Source: Algimonas porphyrae
Lineage (GTDB): Bacteria > Pseudomonadota > Alphaproteobacteria > Caulobacterales > Maricaulaceae
Length of the DNA stretch: 64,000 nucleotides
Assembly (NCBI RefSeq): GCF_041429795.1
Contig: NZ_CP163424.1
Span: forward strand, 620,001 to 684,000
Reading direction: 5' to 3'
Position numbers and translations under genes: made by a program. The notes below the pieces were generated by a model. It saw only the letters and a program-made list of their open reading frames with translations. It was not told where the DNA came from and ran no database searches. Of the stretch, positions 28,842 to 36,764 are shown in pieces (position 1 is the stretch's first letter; each line of letters begins with the position of its first letter).

Positions 28842-29780
28842 TCAGGCGGAACAGCTGGCCCCGCCGAGGACGCAGAACCTCGCGCAGTGGGGGTGATTGA
28901 GGGATACAGGCCCCGTCGCCTCCGCCAGCGTGCCGCCCATGTCGAATTGCGGATCGTCCCACAATAATGTGCAGGACAGCAGCCGGGCGGTCGCTTCGCC
29001 GCGACGACGCACAACCATTCGCGACGAGGCGCACATCATGCTGCGGGGATCGACGGACAGAATGTCCCAGCATGCCGTCGTGATTTCGGGCACGTCGAGC
29101 CGCTCGTCCATTTCCGGAAACAGCATCAGGGTGGCCGGATTATCCGCATCGATATCCCAGCCATGCGCTGCAATCAGGGCGCGGTAGCCCTCACGGGCCG
29201 TAGCTTCGGAGTCAGTGAACGCGGCGCGACCCGCAATATGCAGATCGAATCCGTGCGATGCGAGCCAGTCCATTCCGATCAGGGCTTTGGCGAAGGCGCC
29301 CTCGCCGCGCTCAGTATCGTGCCCCGCGGCGGTGTAATGGTCGAGGCTGACACGTAGCGTAATGCGGTCCGGAAAACGGCGGGCCAGACCCAGCAGACCG
29401 TCCTGCACGCGGGAGCGCATCATGGGCCGCATGGCATTGGTCAGGATCAGCAGGCTGTGGCCGCGGCTCAGTGCCATGTCGCAAAGCTCGATAATGTCAG
29501 GGTTGAGGAAAGGCTCGCCGCCGGTCAGGCCGATCTCCACATCTGTCGAGAGGGGGGCGATTTCGTCCAATAGCGGCGCCACGTCTTCCGGTGTCAGGTA
29601 GACAAAGTGATCGGCCGTGGGGCTGCTCTGAATATAGCAGTTGGCGCACGCAATATTGCATAGCGATCCGGTGTTCAGCCACAGTGTTCTAAGCTGGTCG
29701 AAGGCAACGATCGCGCGGCTTTCACCTTGCGCGGTGATAAGGGGATGGCGAAATTTGGCCGGATCGATTGGAGCATTCAT
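28842..29780 (-). CDS. Radical SAM protein with C-terminal cysteine cluster
   Basis: 312 residues. The radical SAM cluster motif is SLCNIACANCYI (Cys41, Cys45, Cys48) and the SAM-contact strand is IGLTGGEPFLNPDI. Further cysteines near the end (SMMCASS, LLSCTLL, HCARFCVLGGASC) suggest an auxiliary iron-sulfur cluster of the SPASM/twitch kind. The LWLNTGSLCN..C.NCYI.SSP pattern belongs to a group of proteobacterial radical SAM proteins whose substrate I cannot name. No peptide substrate or maturation partner is visible beside it. It is convergent with the S9 remnant. Confidence 0.85.
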   Translation of the reverse strand: MNAPIDPAKFRHPLITAQGESRAIVAFDQLRTLWLNTGSLCNIACANCYIQSSPTADHFVYLTPEDVAPLLDEIAPLSTDVEIGLTGGEPFLNPDIIELCDMALSRGHSLLILTNAMRPMMRSRVQDGLLGLARRFPDRITLRVSLDHYTAAGHDTERGEGAFAKALIGMDWLASHGFDLHIAGRAAFTDSEATAREGYRALIAAHGWDIDADNPATLMLFPEMDERLDVPEITTACWDILSVDPRSMMCASSRMVVRRRGEATARLLSCTLLWDDPQFDMGGTLAEATGPVSLNHPHCARFCVLGGASCSA

Positions 29781-30018
29781 GCGCCTTGCCTAGCAGGCTG
29801 CATCGGGTCTGCCGCCATATTTTTGCTTCAATCCGCTCAAATCGTGTCAAAAAGGCGCGCCAACGCTGTGGCAAAGTGAGTTGCAATCAGTTTGCGAAGT
29901 CTCAATAAGGTTCAGGCCCGCGAAGAGTTGCGGGTGGGCTTGACGCCGCCAACAGGACCGGAAGACCAATGCGCATGGGGAGTGCGGGTCGACGGATCAC
30001 AGACAAGATGAGAGCTTC

Positions 30019-33000
30019 ATGTTCAACCCATATGCCGACCATTCGCTGACGACCGCCTTCGAAACGGAGCTGTCGTCTTTCGCACCGATTGACACGCAAG
30101 CCAGTGGCTTACTGCTTGATGGAGGTTTCCAGCCTGACCCCGCCGCATTCCGTATGCCGGGCAGCGATGTCTGGAACCCGTTCGCTATCGAGACGGCTGC
30201 CGGGTCGATTGCTGCGATTTTCTCGAAAGCGCCCAGCGTCTTTCTGGCCGAAGCCCTGTTCACAGCAATGGTCGATAATGGTCATGTCTTCGAAGCGGAA
30301 TCCGATCTCTGTGCCTGTCACAGTCACGATCATGGCATGGATGCCAAGGCGCAGATCAAGGCGATCATGGCTGATATCGATGCCCTGATCACGGATTTGG
30401 GTGAGGGTGCCAATCTGAGCGAGCTGCTGACGACGATTGCCGATATGGGTGATGTGACAATGGACGCCGTCATCGAAGCGCTGAAAGAGGTCGCCGATAC
30501 GCTTTCCAACGAACCAGACGGCGGCGACGTCGCGGGCGATGCGACGACGACAGGTACGCTTCAGATCGGCGGGTCCGTGACTGGCCTGCGCAATGGCTCG
30601 ACAGACGATGACTGGTTTGCCGTCGAACTTGAAGCGGGCGTCGAATATACGTTCATCATGTTGCGGGACGGCGCTAATCCGCTTGGCGATCCGTGGCTGA
30701 GACTGTTCAATTCCGCCAGTGTCGAAGTGGCGTCGAACGACGATGTGGAGATCGATGGCGATCTGACGCGCGGGGAAAACCAGAACTCTCTGATCGTTTT
30801 CACACCGACCGAGTCGGGCACATATTATGTTGAAGCGAGTGCGTTCGGAAACCGGATCGGTAATTATACGATCTATGCGGAACGTGATGATGAGCGCCCT
30901 GATTTCACGCTGGACCAGGCAGCCTTCTTCCTGACCGATCAGTTTTCGCCCCGTACAATCTGGCCGAAAACGGATTTGACCTATGACATTTCTGCGCTGT
31001 CGGACGGGGCGAAGACATTGGCTCTGGCGGCAATGGAAGCCTGGGCGGAAGTGTCGGGGCTGACCTTCACGGCTGTGGCTGATGGCGGCACCGCCGATAT
31101 CGATTTCAACGAAAATAACGATCCAGACGATGGCAGCGCGCAGGCCTTCGCCAGTACGCGGAGCAATCCTGCCATCGGCATTACAGGCGTTACCGTAACC
31201 GTGTCCCAGAACTGGGATCTGGATGGGAGCGGCAATCCGGATTACACACTCAATTCCTACCGTTACCAGACCTATCTGCACGAAGTCGGCCACGCGCTCG
31301 GCCTCGGACATGGGGGTCCGTATAATGGCACTTCCACAGCTTTCGATGGGACCTCGCTCCAGATCTACAATCAGGATGCCTGGAACTATACGGTGATGAG
31401 CTACATCAATCAGAGTGAGGCGAATTCCGGCACGCCGCGTTTCGCGCTTGGTCTGCAGATCGTCGATATCATCGCCATTCAGAACCTCTACGGGGTCAAC
31501 AACAATACGCGAACGGGCGACAGCACATACGGCTTCAATTCGACGGAAACGGGCATCTACGATCTGGAGACGAACTTCTTCAATCAGGGTATCCGTCCAC
31601 CGGCCCATTCGATCTGGGATGCGGGCGGGACCGATACGCTGGACTTCTCGGGCTATAGCGCCAACCAGCGGATCAGCCTGATCGCGGAAACCTTTTCCGA
31701 TATTGGTGACAATACCGTCACGGCGGACACGACGGACGCGCTGATCAACGTGCTGACGATTGCACGCGGAACGGTGATCGAAAACGCGATCGGCGGATCG
31801 GGGAACGATACGTTTGTCGGCAATGCCGCTGACAACGTCTTTACCGGCAATGCCGGCGACGACACCTATTCGGGGGGCGCCGGGACAGACACGGTCATTC
31901 TCAGCAATAACCGTAACGAATATACGATTTCCGTCGAAAACGGGCAGCTCGTTCTCGTCAATGCCGCCGATGGAACCGACCGCGTCAATATTTCCGACGT
32001 CGAATTTATCGGCTTCGTCAACGGAACGCAGCTTGTCAGCGTCGCGTCCCTCGCCGGGACGGGTGTGACGTTTACCGAAGGGCCCGATGTCGTGGTCGGT
32101 ACGGCGAGTGACGACGACTATTCCGCCCTGTCCGGTGACGACACTGTGTCAGGCGAAGGCGGCAATGACACGATCCGCGGCGGCGACGGTGCCGATACGC
32201 TGAGCGGCGGGCAAGGCGACGATACGCTGATCGGTGACACGGCCTATGTGCTGAGCGGCATCGAAGGGACGGTCTACCGGGCCTATCAGGCGGTCTTCGA
32301 TCGTGACCCCGATACGGCTGGCTTCGATCTGTATGTCAACGGCCTGCGTCTGGGAACAGTCACACAACTGAAGATGTTCGAGGACTTTGTCGGCTCCGCC
32401 GAATTCCAGGCGACTTACGGCAATCTGACCAATGCGCAGTTTGTCGATCTGCTCTACGCCAACATCCTGCCGGGCAATAATGACGCGCAGGGACGGGCCA
32501 ACTATACGGCCTCGCTGGATAGTGCAGCCCTGACCCGCGCTCAGGTCGTCGAGGAACTGGCCGGATCATCGGAATTCCGCGAACTGGCCCGGCTCGAAAG
32601 CGCCGCCTACGCCAGTAACGTCATTCTCGATCCGATCGATTTCCAGGTCTTCCGCCTGTATGAAGCGGTCTTTGACCGGGCCCCCGATGCGGCCGGCTTC
32701 AGGCTCTACACGGATGGGCTGCGTAACGAGTCGATCAATCTGACCGGAATTGCGACGGATTTCGTGGCCTCGACCGAATTCCAGAACACTTATGGTAATC
32801 TGACCAATGCGGAATTCGTCGAACTCCTTTATACCAACGTCTTGCCGGGCAATACGGATCAGGCAGGGCGTGATTCCTACATCGCGTCGCTGGATAGCAA
32901 TGCGCTGACCCGCACGGCGATGATCGTTGAACTGTCCGAGAGTTTCGAGTTGCGTGAGCGTACGGATACGGAAGCCGCGACCTTCATCCAGAACTATGAC

Positions 33001-33522
33001 ACGTCCATCATTTCCGACACGCTGACAGGCGGGGCGGGCAAGGATCTCATGTTCGGGGGCAAAGGCCGCGATACCTTCGTGTTCGATGATGACAATACCG
33101 GTGTCGATACCATTATGGATTTCGAATCCGGCCTCGATGTCATCCAGATCACCAACGTTCCAGGCTTCACGACCTTCGCTCAGGTTCAGGCCGCGGCTGT
33201 GCAGAACGGAACAAATACGGTCATCACGCTCAATAATGGCAATCAGATCATTCTGCGCAATGTCGACCGCGATTCACTGACGCAGAATGATTTTTCCTTT
33301 GCTGCGGCTCAGTCGGCGGCGACCCTGAAGGACGGCCTCACACCGGTGGCCGAACCGCTCGACATATTTGACGATCTGTCGAAGGATGATGTCGATGTGG
33401 TCGTATCCCTGCCCGAGCCGCTACTGGATGGGGTGGATAGTCTGCTGACCAAGGCAGATGCCCATATGGCAATCGAGCTGATCGAGTTGATCGATCCGGA
33501 TCAGGCCTACGCGCTCTTCTAG
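30019..33522 (+). CDS. RTX-type secreted zinc metalloprotease (serralysin-like) with two DUF4214 domains
   Basis: 1167 residues without an N-terminal Sec signal. Order: an unrecognised N-terminus (1-180, with CACHSHDHG near 97); a pre-peptidase beta-domain (about 180-290); the M10 protease domain with HEVGHALGLGH (His421, His425, His431) and a Met-turn VMSYINQ near 457; RTX repeats (about 589-625 and 695-745, GGNDTIRGGDGADTL); two DUF4214 domains (about 750-850 and 875-975, VFDRxPDxAGFxLY); a last RTX motif (about 1005-1030); and an acidic end. C-terminal RTX repeats imply type I secretion, but no transporter is in the window. Its stop shares CTAG with the convergent glycosyltransferase. Confidence 0.9.
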   Translation: MFNPYADHSLTTAFETELSSFAPIDTQASGLLLDGGFQPDPAAFRMPGSDVWNPFAIETAAGSIAAIFSKAPSVFLAEALFTAMVDNGHVFEAESDLCACHSHDHGMDAKAQIKAIMADIDALITDLGEGANLSELLTTIADMGDVTMDAVIEALKEVADTLSNEPDGGDVAGDATTTGTLQIGGSVTGLRNGSTDDDWFAVELEAGVEYTFIMLRDGANPLGDPWLRLFNSASVEVASNDDVEIDGDLTRGENQNSLIVFTPTESGTYYVEASAFGNRIGNYTIYAERDDERPDFTLDQAAFFLTDQFSPRTIWPKTDLTYDISALSDGAKTLALAAMEAWAEVSGLTFTAVADGGTADIDFNENNDPDDGSAQAFASTRSNPAIGITGVTVTVSQNWDLDGSGNPDYTLNSYRYQTYLHEVGHALGLGHGGPYNGTSTAFDGTSLQIYNQDAWNYTVMSYINQSEANSGTPRFALGLQIVDIIAIQNLYGVNNNTRTGDSTYGFNSTETGIYDLETNFFNQGIRPPAHSIWDAGGTDTLDFSGYSANQRISLIAETFSDIGDNTVTADTTDALINVLTIARGTVIENAIGGSGNDTFVGNAADNVFTGNAGDDTYSGGAGTDTVILSNNRNEYTISVENGQLVLVNAADGTDRVNISDVEFIGFVNGTQLVSVASLAGTGVTFTEGPDVVVGTASDDDYSALSGDDTVSGEGGNDTIRGGDGADTLSGGQGDDTLIGDTAYVLSGIEGTVYRAYQAVFDRDPDTAGFDLYVNGLRLGTVTQLKMFEDFVGSAEFQATYGNLTNAQFVDLLYANILPGNNDAQGRANYTASLDSAALTRAQVVEELAGSSEFRELARLESAAYASNVILDPIDFQVFRLYEAVFDRAPDAAGFRLYTDGLRNESINLTGIATDFVASTEFQNTYGNLTNAEFVELLYTNVLPGNTDQAGRDSYIASLDSNALTRTAMIVELSESFELRERTDTEAATFIQNYDTSIISDTLTGGAGKDLMFGGKGRDTFVFDDDNTGVDTIMDFESGLDVIQITNVPGFTTFAQVQAAAVQNGTNTVITLNNGNQIILRNVDRDSLTQNDFSFAAAQSAATLKDGLTPVAEPLDIFDDLSKDDVDVVVSLPEPLLDGVDSLLTKADAHMAIELIELIDPDQAYALF

Positions 33523-34769
33523 GTCGCGCTGGCTTCGCGCATCGCCACGCGCCGCAGCTCAGCCTGCGGCGCTATGGTCTGGGGCAAGGCGGCCAGTGCT
33601 GCCCGCAAACCATCAAGACGTGCAGGTCCCGAGAAGATGTGAGCGGCGGAGCGAATCCGGCCTTCGCGTCCTGTTGCAAGAGCGCCGGACCGCCAATCCT
33701 GACGCAGCTTTGTCAGATGTTTGGCCGCCACCGTCAGGTCCGGCTCGGCCCAATGCCCGGAGCGATAGATCGCCTGCGGATCACGGACCGGCACAGTGTG
33801 ACTGGGCGTCGTCCAGCTCGATCCGGCCAGCTGCAGGGCGCGCGTCGAAGGCTCATCCGTCATGATCACGGGAACGCCCATCTGCATGGATTCGACAAGG
33901 GTCAGCCCGTAGCCTTCGCCGCGATGCAGGCTGAGGAATGTATCCGCCTCGGCCATGAGTGACAATGTTGAACGAAAGGAGAGGCGGCTTTCGATCAGCT
34001 CGGCCTGCGGGCAGGCGCGGATCGCGTCGCGGAGCGGCGCATCATCCGGCAGGTGGGACACTTTCACACGAAGCCGCACCTGCTGATCAGTCTGATCGAA
34101 GGCGCAGCGAAAGGCGGCAATTGCCCCTGCAATATTCTTGCGTGCCAGCGATGAGCGCGCATCTGCCATGGCCAGAACCGTAAAGACGGGTGGGCTCGTA
34201 TCTGCGCGTGCCGCATGCACGTCGCAGATGTCCGTATGGCAGTAAGGAACGGTCACGGCGTCGGCACCGAGAGATTTCATCGCTGCGGCGGACGCATCGC
34301 TGGGCGACCAGATCGCATGGAAAAGCGGTACATAGGACCGCCACCGGGCTGGAGCGGCGTTCAGTTCGTAGAGCCACATGCCGATGCGCGGACGCTCTGC
34401 CAGACACGGTGGCGGTAGAGCGACCATCACTTCGGCGGCTTCCACGGGATTGAGGTGCCAGATGATCGGGCCCCAACCCGGGTCACGGGTGAGGGACGTC
34501 GTAGCGACAGGGGTCTGCGCGGGACCGGTTCCGTGCAGATGCGCCGTGACATCTATCCGGTGAACCGTGCGCCCGATCTGTTCAAGGTTGTCGGCCAGAA
34601 GCCTGACCGCCTGTCCCAGGCCGGATGCGCTCGAAAACAGTCCGTAAACCGTCACCGGGTCGTCGGAATGCGCGCCTGCGCCCGATCCGGACTGCAATCG
34701 TCGCAATTGCCAGAGGCGCTGGCGACGGCGCAATTCGTGACGCCAGGGTTGAGGGATGAGGTGAGCCAT
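33519..34769 (-). CDS. Glycosyltransferase family 4-type protein
   Basis: 416 residues of GT-B type. The C-terminal half has the donor-site motif FLSLHRGEGYGLTLVESMQMGVPVI, with the two conserved glutamates eight residues apart. The N-terminal half begins with a basic segment, then VTVYGLFSSASGLGQAVRLLADNL. Predicted to transfer a sugar from a nucleotide donor in the cytoplasm, to a surface glycan or protein. It is convergent with the RTX protease, sharing the CTAG stop, and divergent from the FkbM operon, which encodes a second glycosyltransferase. Acceptor and sugar unknown. Confidence 0.82.
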   Translation of the reverse strand: MAHLIPQPWRHELRRRQRLWQLRRLQSGSGAGAHSDDPVTVYGLFSSASGLGQAVRLLADNLEQIGRTVHRIDVTAHLHGTGPAQTPVATTSLTRDPGWGPIIWHLNPVEAAEVMVALPPPCLAERPRIGMWLYELNAAPARWRSYVPLFHAIWSPSDASAAAMKSLGADAVTVPYCHTDICDVHAARADTSPPVFTVLAMADARSSLARKNIAGAIAAFRCAFDQTDQQVRLRVKVSHLPDDAPLRDAIRACPQAELIESRLSFRSTLSLMAEADTFLSLHRGEGYGLTLVESMQMGVPVIMTDEPSTRALQLAGSSWTTPSHTVPVRDPQAIYRSGHWAEPDLTVAAKHLTKLRQDWRSGALATGREGRIRSAAHIFSGPARLDGLRAALAALPQTIAPQAELRRVAMREASAT

Positions 34770-35003
34770 GATCCGTTAGGCTTTTCTCTAAACCCGAAGG
34801 ACCGGACCGGACCATTGCCGGACGCAAGAAATTGAGAGGTGAGGTGACAAAAATGCGCTCTGGCAAGGATAACGATTAGCACTGTCTAGGGAGGGTTTGC
34901 GGGGCTGACAAATGACAATGGCTGCAAGGTCGCAGCAATTTGCCGCTTGCACCGCAGCCGGGCGTTGCACCGTCTCCTCTCCTCCTCTAGCAGACGGGCC
35001 ACA

Positions 35004-36764
35004 ATGAACCGACCCGTCCATTCCCAGCTGCCTGACAGGGCCCGGCATCAGCGCCAGGGTCAGTTTCGCTCGCATGCGCAGACACTGGAAGATGCGGCGC
35101 TGTTCAAGTCTCTGCGCGATGTCCGGGCCGGGACCTATCTCGACATCGGTGCGTACCATCCGTTGCGCGATTCCGTGTCTGCCGGATTTTACGAACGTGG
35201 CTGGCGCGGGATCAGCGTCGATCCGCTCCCGGGTCTGGACGCACTCTATTCGCAGCACCGCCCTGACGAGACCTTCATCGCGGCGGCGGTGTCGGATCAG
35301 GCAGATACGGCGATCCTGTCGCGCGTCGACGGTACGGGCTTGTCCGCTATCGATGGCGCAGGTGCGGACCGGATCACGGTCGATACGGTCCCGCTCACCG
35401 CTGTGCTGGATCAGCTCGACACGCCCATTCACTGGATGAAAATAGATGTGGAAGGTCATGAGGCCGCCGTCATCGACAGTTGGGGCGATCACCCTGCGCG
35501 CCCTTGGGTCCTCTGCCTGGAAAGTCAGGGCGGGGACGAACCGGGCTGGCACGCTGCGCTGGTCGCGCGGGGTTATGACTTCGTGCGAAGTGATGGGCTG
35601 AACCGCTTCTATCTGCACCGCGATCAATCATCCCGTCGCGCGGCGCTGGCCGAACCGCCAAGTGTGCTAGACCGGGTGCTGGTGACCGAATGGAGCGGCC
35701 TGTCGGAAATACCGAACCGTTTGGTCAGCCTGACGGCAGAGCGCGATTCCATGCAGACGCTCATGCAGTCGCAGGACCGTGCGTTGGACGATTATCGCTT
35801 TGCCCTCAAATCGGCCAATCAGGCGCAGCAGGACTTGCATCAGTCGATCAAGGATCACCGTTCAGCCATCGATGCCGGCAATGAGGCACAAGCCCATCTG
35901 CACCGTCACGTCGCCCGTCTCGAGCAGGAGTTGGCCGCAGCACAGGACGCCCTGGCGCAGGCGACCGAGCCCGCCGCGCCGGAGCTTTCAGCCCGGATCG
36001 AGCGGCTGACGCGCCGACTGGAAGCCGAACGGCAATCCCACAGGGCGGCCGCCATGGCGCTGCGCGCGGGCGTGGCGAGCACGGAGCAGGCGCTGGCCCA
36101 GACGCAGGCCGCATGCCGCCAGCTACAGGACGAGCGCACAGGCCATCAGGCCCGGATCAGCGATCTGGAAGCGCAGCTGCATGGCTTGCGCATACGCGAA
36201 GCCCATCTGGTCGAGGAAATCGACCGTCATGCGCACGGGCTCGACGCGATCCGCCGATCGACGGCCTGGCGTGTCACCAAACCCGTGCGCGTCGTCATGT
36301 CCGGCCTGCGTAAAGGCCGCGCCCGATCACGCACCCTGTCCGGGCGGATCCGTTCATTCGGTTTCGGCGCGGCGCTCAGGCTCTGGCTGCTGAACATTGC
36401 GGTCACCCATTGGCGGCGGGACTATAAGATCTTGCGGCCCGTGCGTCTGTTCATTCTCAACCGGCCCTCGCTGGGACGCCGTCTGGCCATGCGACCCGAT
36501 CATTGGGACGAGAACTGGAACGCGACCGATCCGTTTGATCCGGATCCCAGTGCGACACAGGCGATCCTCGCGCGGGAGCGCGCATCAGACCCCAACCCGG
36601 CGCGTTATAAAGGGCCGCCCCCATCGGAGCATCCCGACGACCTGCCGCCCGGACGGCGCCCGCCGCCGGTTCTGCTGACGCCGCGCCGCAACAGCAACGC
36701 TCTGCTGCGGCTTTTGAAGCCTGTGCTGAAACGGCCGCGCGCCCGGCATCGGGATGCCACATGA
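35004..36764 (+). CDS. FkbM-family methyltransferase with long coiled coil and Pro-rich tail
   Basis: 586 residues from ATG 35004; an upstream TTG at 34947 is possible, and neither has a strong ribosome site. Residues about 25-210 form the FkbM domain (GTYLDIGAYHPLRDS, GISVDPLPG, AAVSDQADTAILS, HWMKIDVEGHEAAVIDSW). Residues about 230-415 are predicted coiled coil, rich in Gln, Ala, Glu and Arg. A basic segment (RVTKPVRVVMSGLRKGRARSR), a hydrophobic stretch (LRLWLLNIAVTHW) and a Pro/Arg-rich end follow. FkbM enzymes O-methylate sugars or lipids. It overlaps the next gene by ATGA, so translation is coupled. Confidence 0.8.
   Translation: MNRPVHSQLPDRARHQRQGQFRSHAQTLEDAALFKSLRDVRAGTYLDIGAYHPLRDSVSAGFYERGWRGISVDPLPGLDALYSQHRPDETFIAAAVSDQADTAILSRVDGTGLSAIDGAGADRITVDTVPLTAVLDQLDTPIHWMKIDVEGHEAAVIDSWGDHPARPWVLCLESQGGDEPGWHAALVARGYDFVRSDGLNRFYLHRDQSSRRAALAEPPSVLDRVLVTEWSGLSEIPNRLVSLTAERDSMQTLMQSQDRALDDYRFALKSANQAQQDLHQSIKDHRSAIDAGNEAQAHLHRHVARLEQELAAAQDALAQATEPAAPELSARIERLTRRLEAERQSHRAAAMALRAGVASTEQALAQTQAACRQLQDERTGHQARISDLEAQLHGLRIREAHLVEEIDRHAHGLDAIRRSTAWRVTKPVRVVMSGLRKGRARSRTLSGRIRSFGFGAALRLWLLNIAVTHWRRDYKILRPVRLFILNRPSLGRRLAMRPDHWDENWNATDPFDPDPSATQAILARERASDPNPARYKGPPPSEHPDDLPPGRRPPPVLLTPRRNSNALLRLLKPVLKRPRARHRDAT

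Noticed and set aside
30109-31608. 499-codon open frame on the minus strand inside the RTX protease gene
   Set aside because: The plus-strand frame has clear protease, RTX and DUF4214 domains; the antisense frame shows none.
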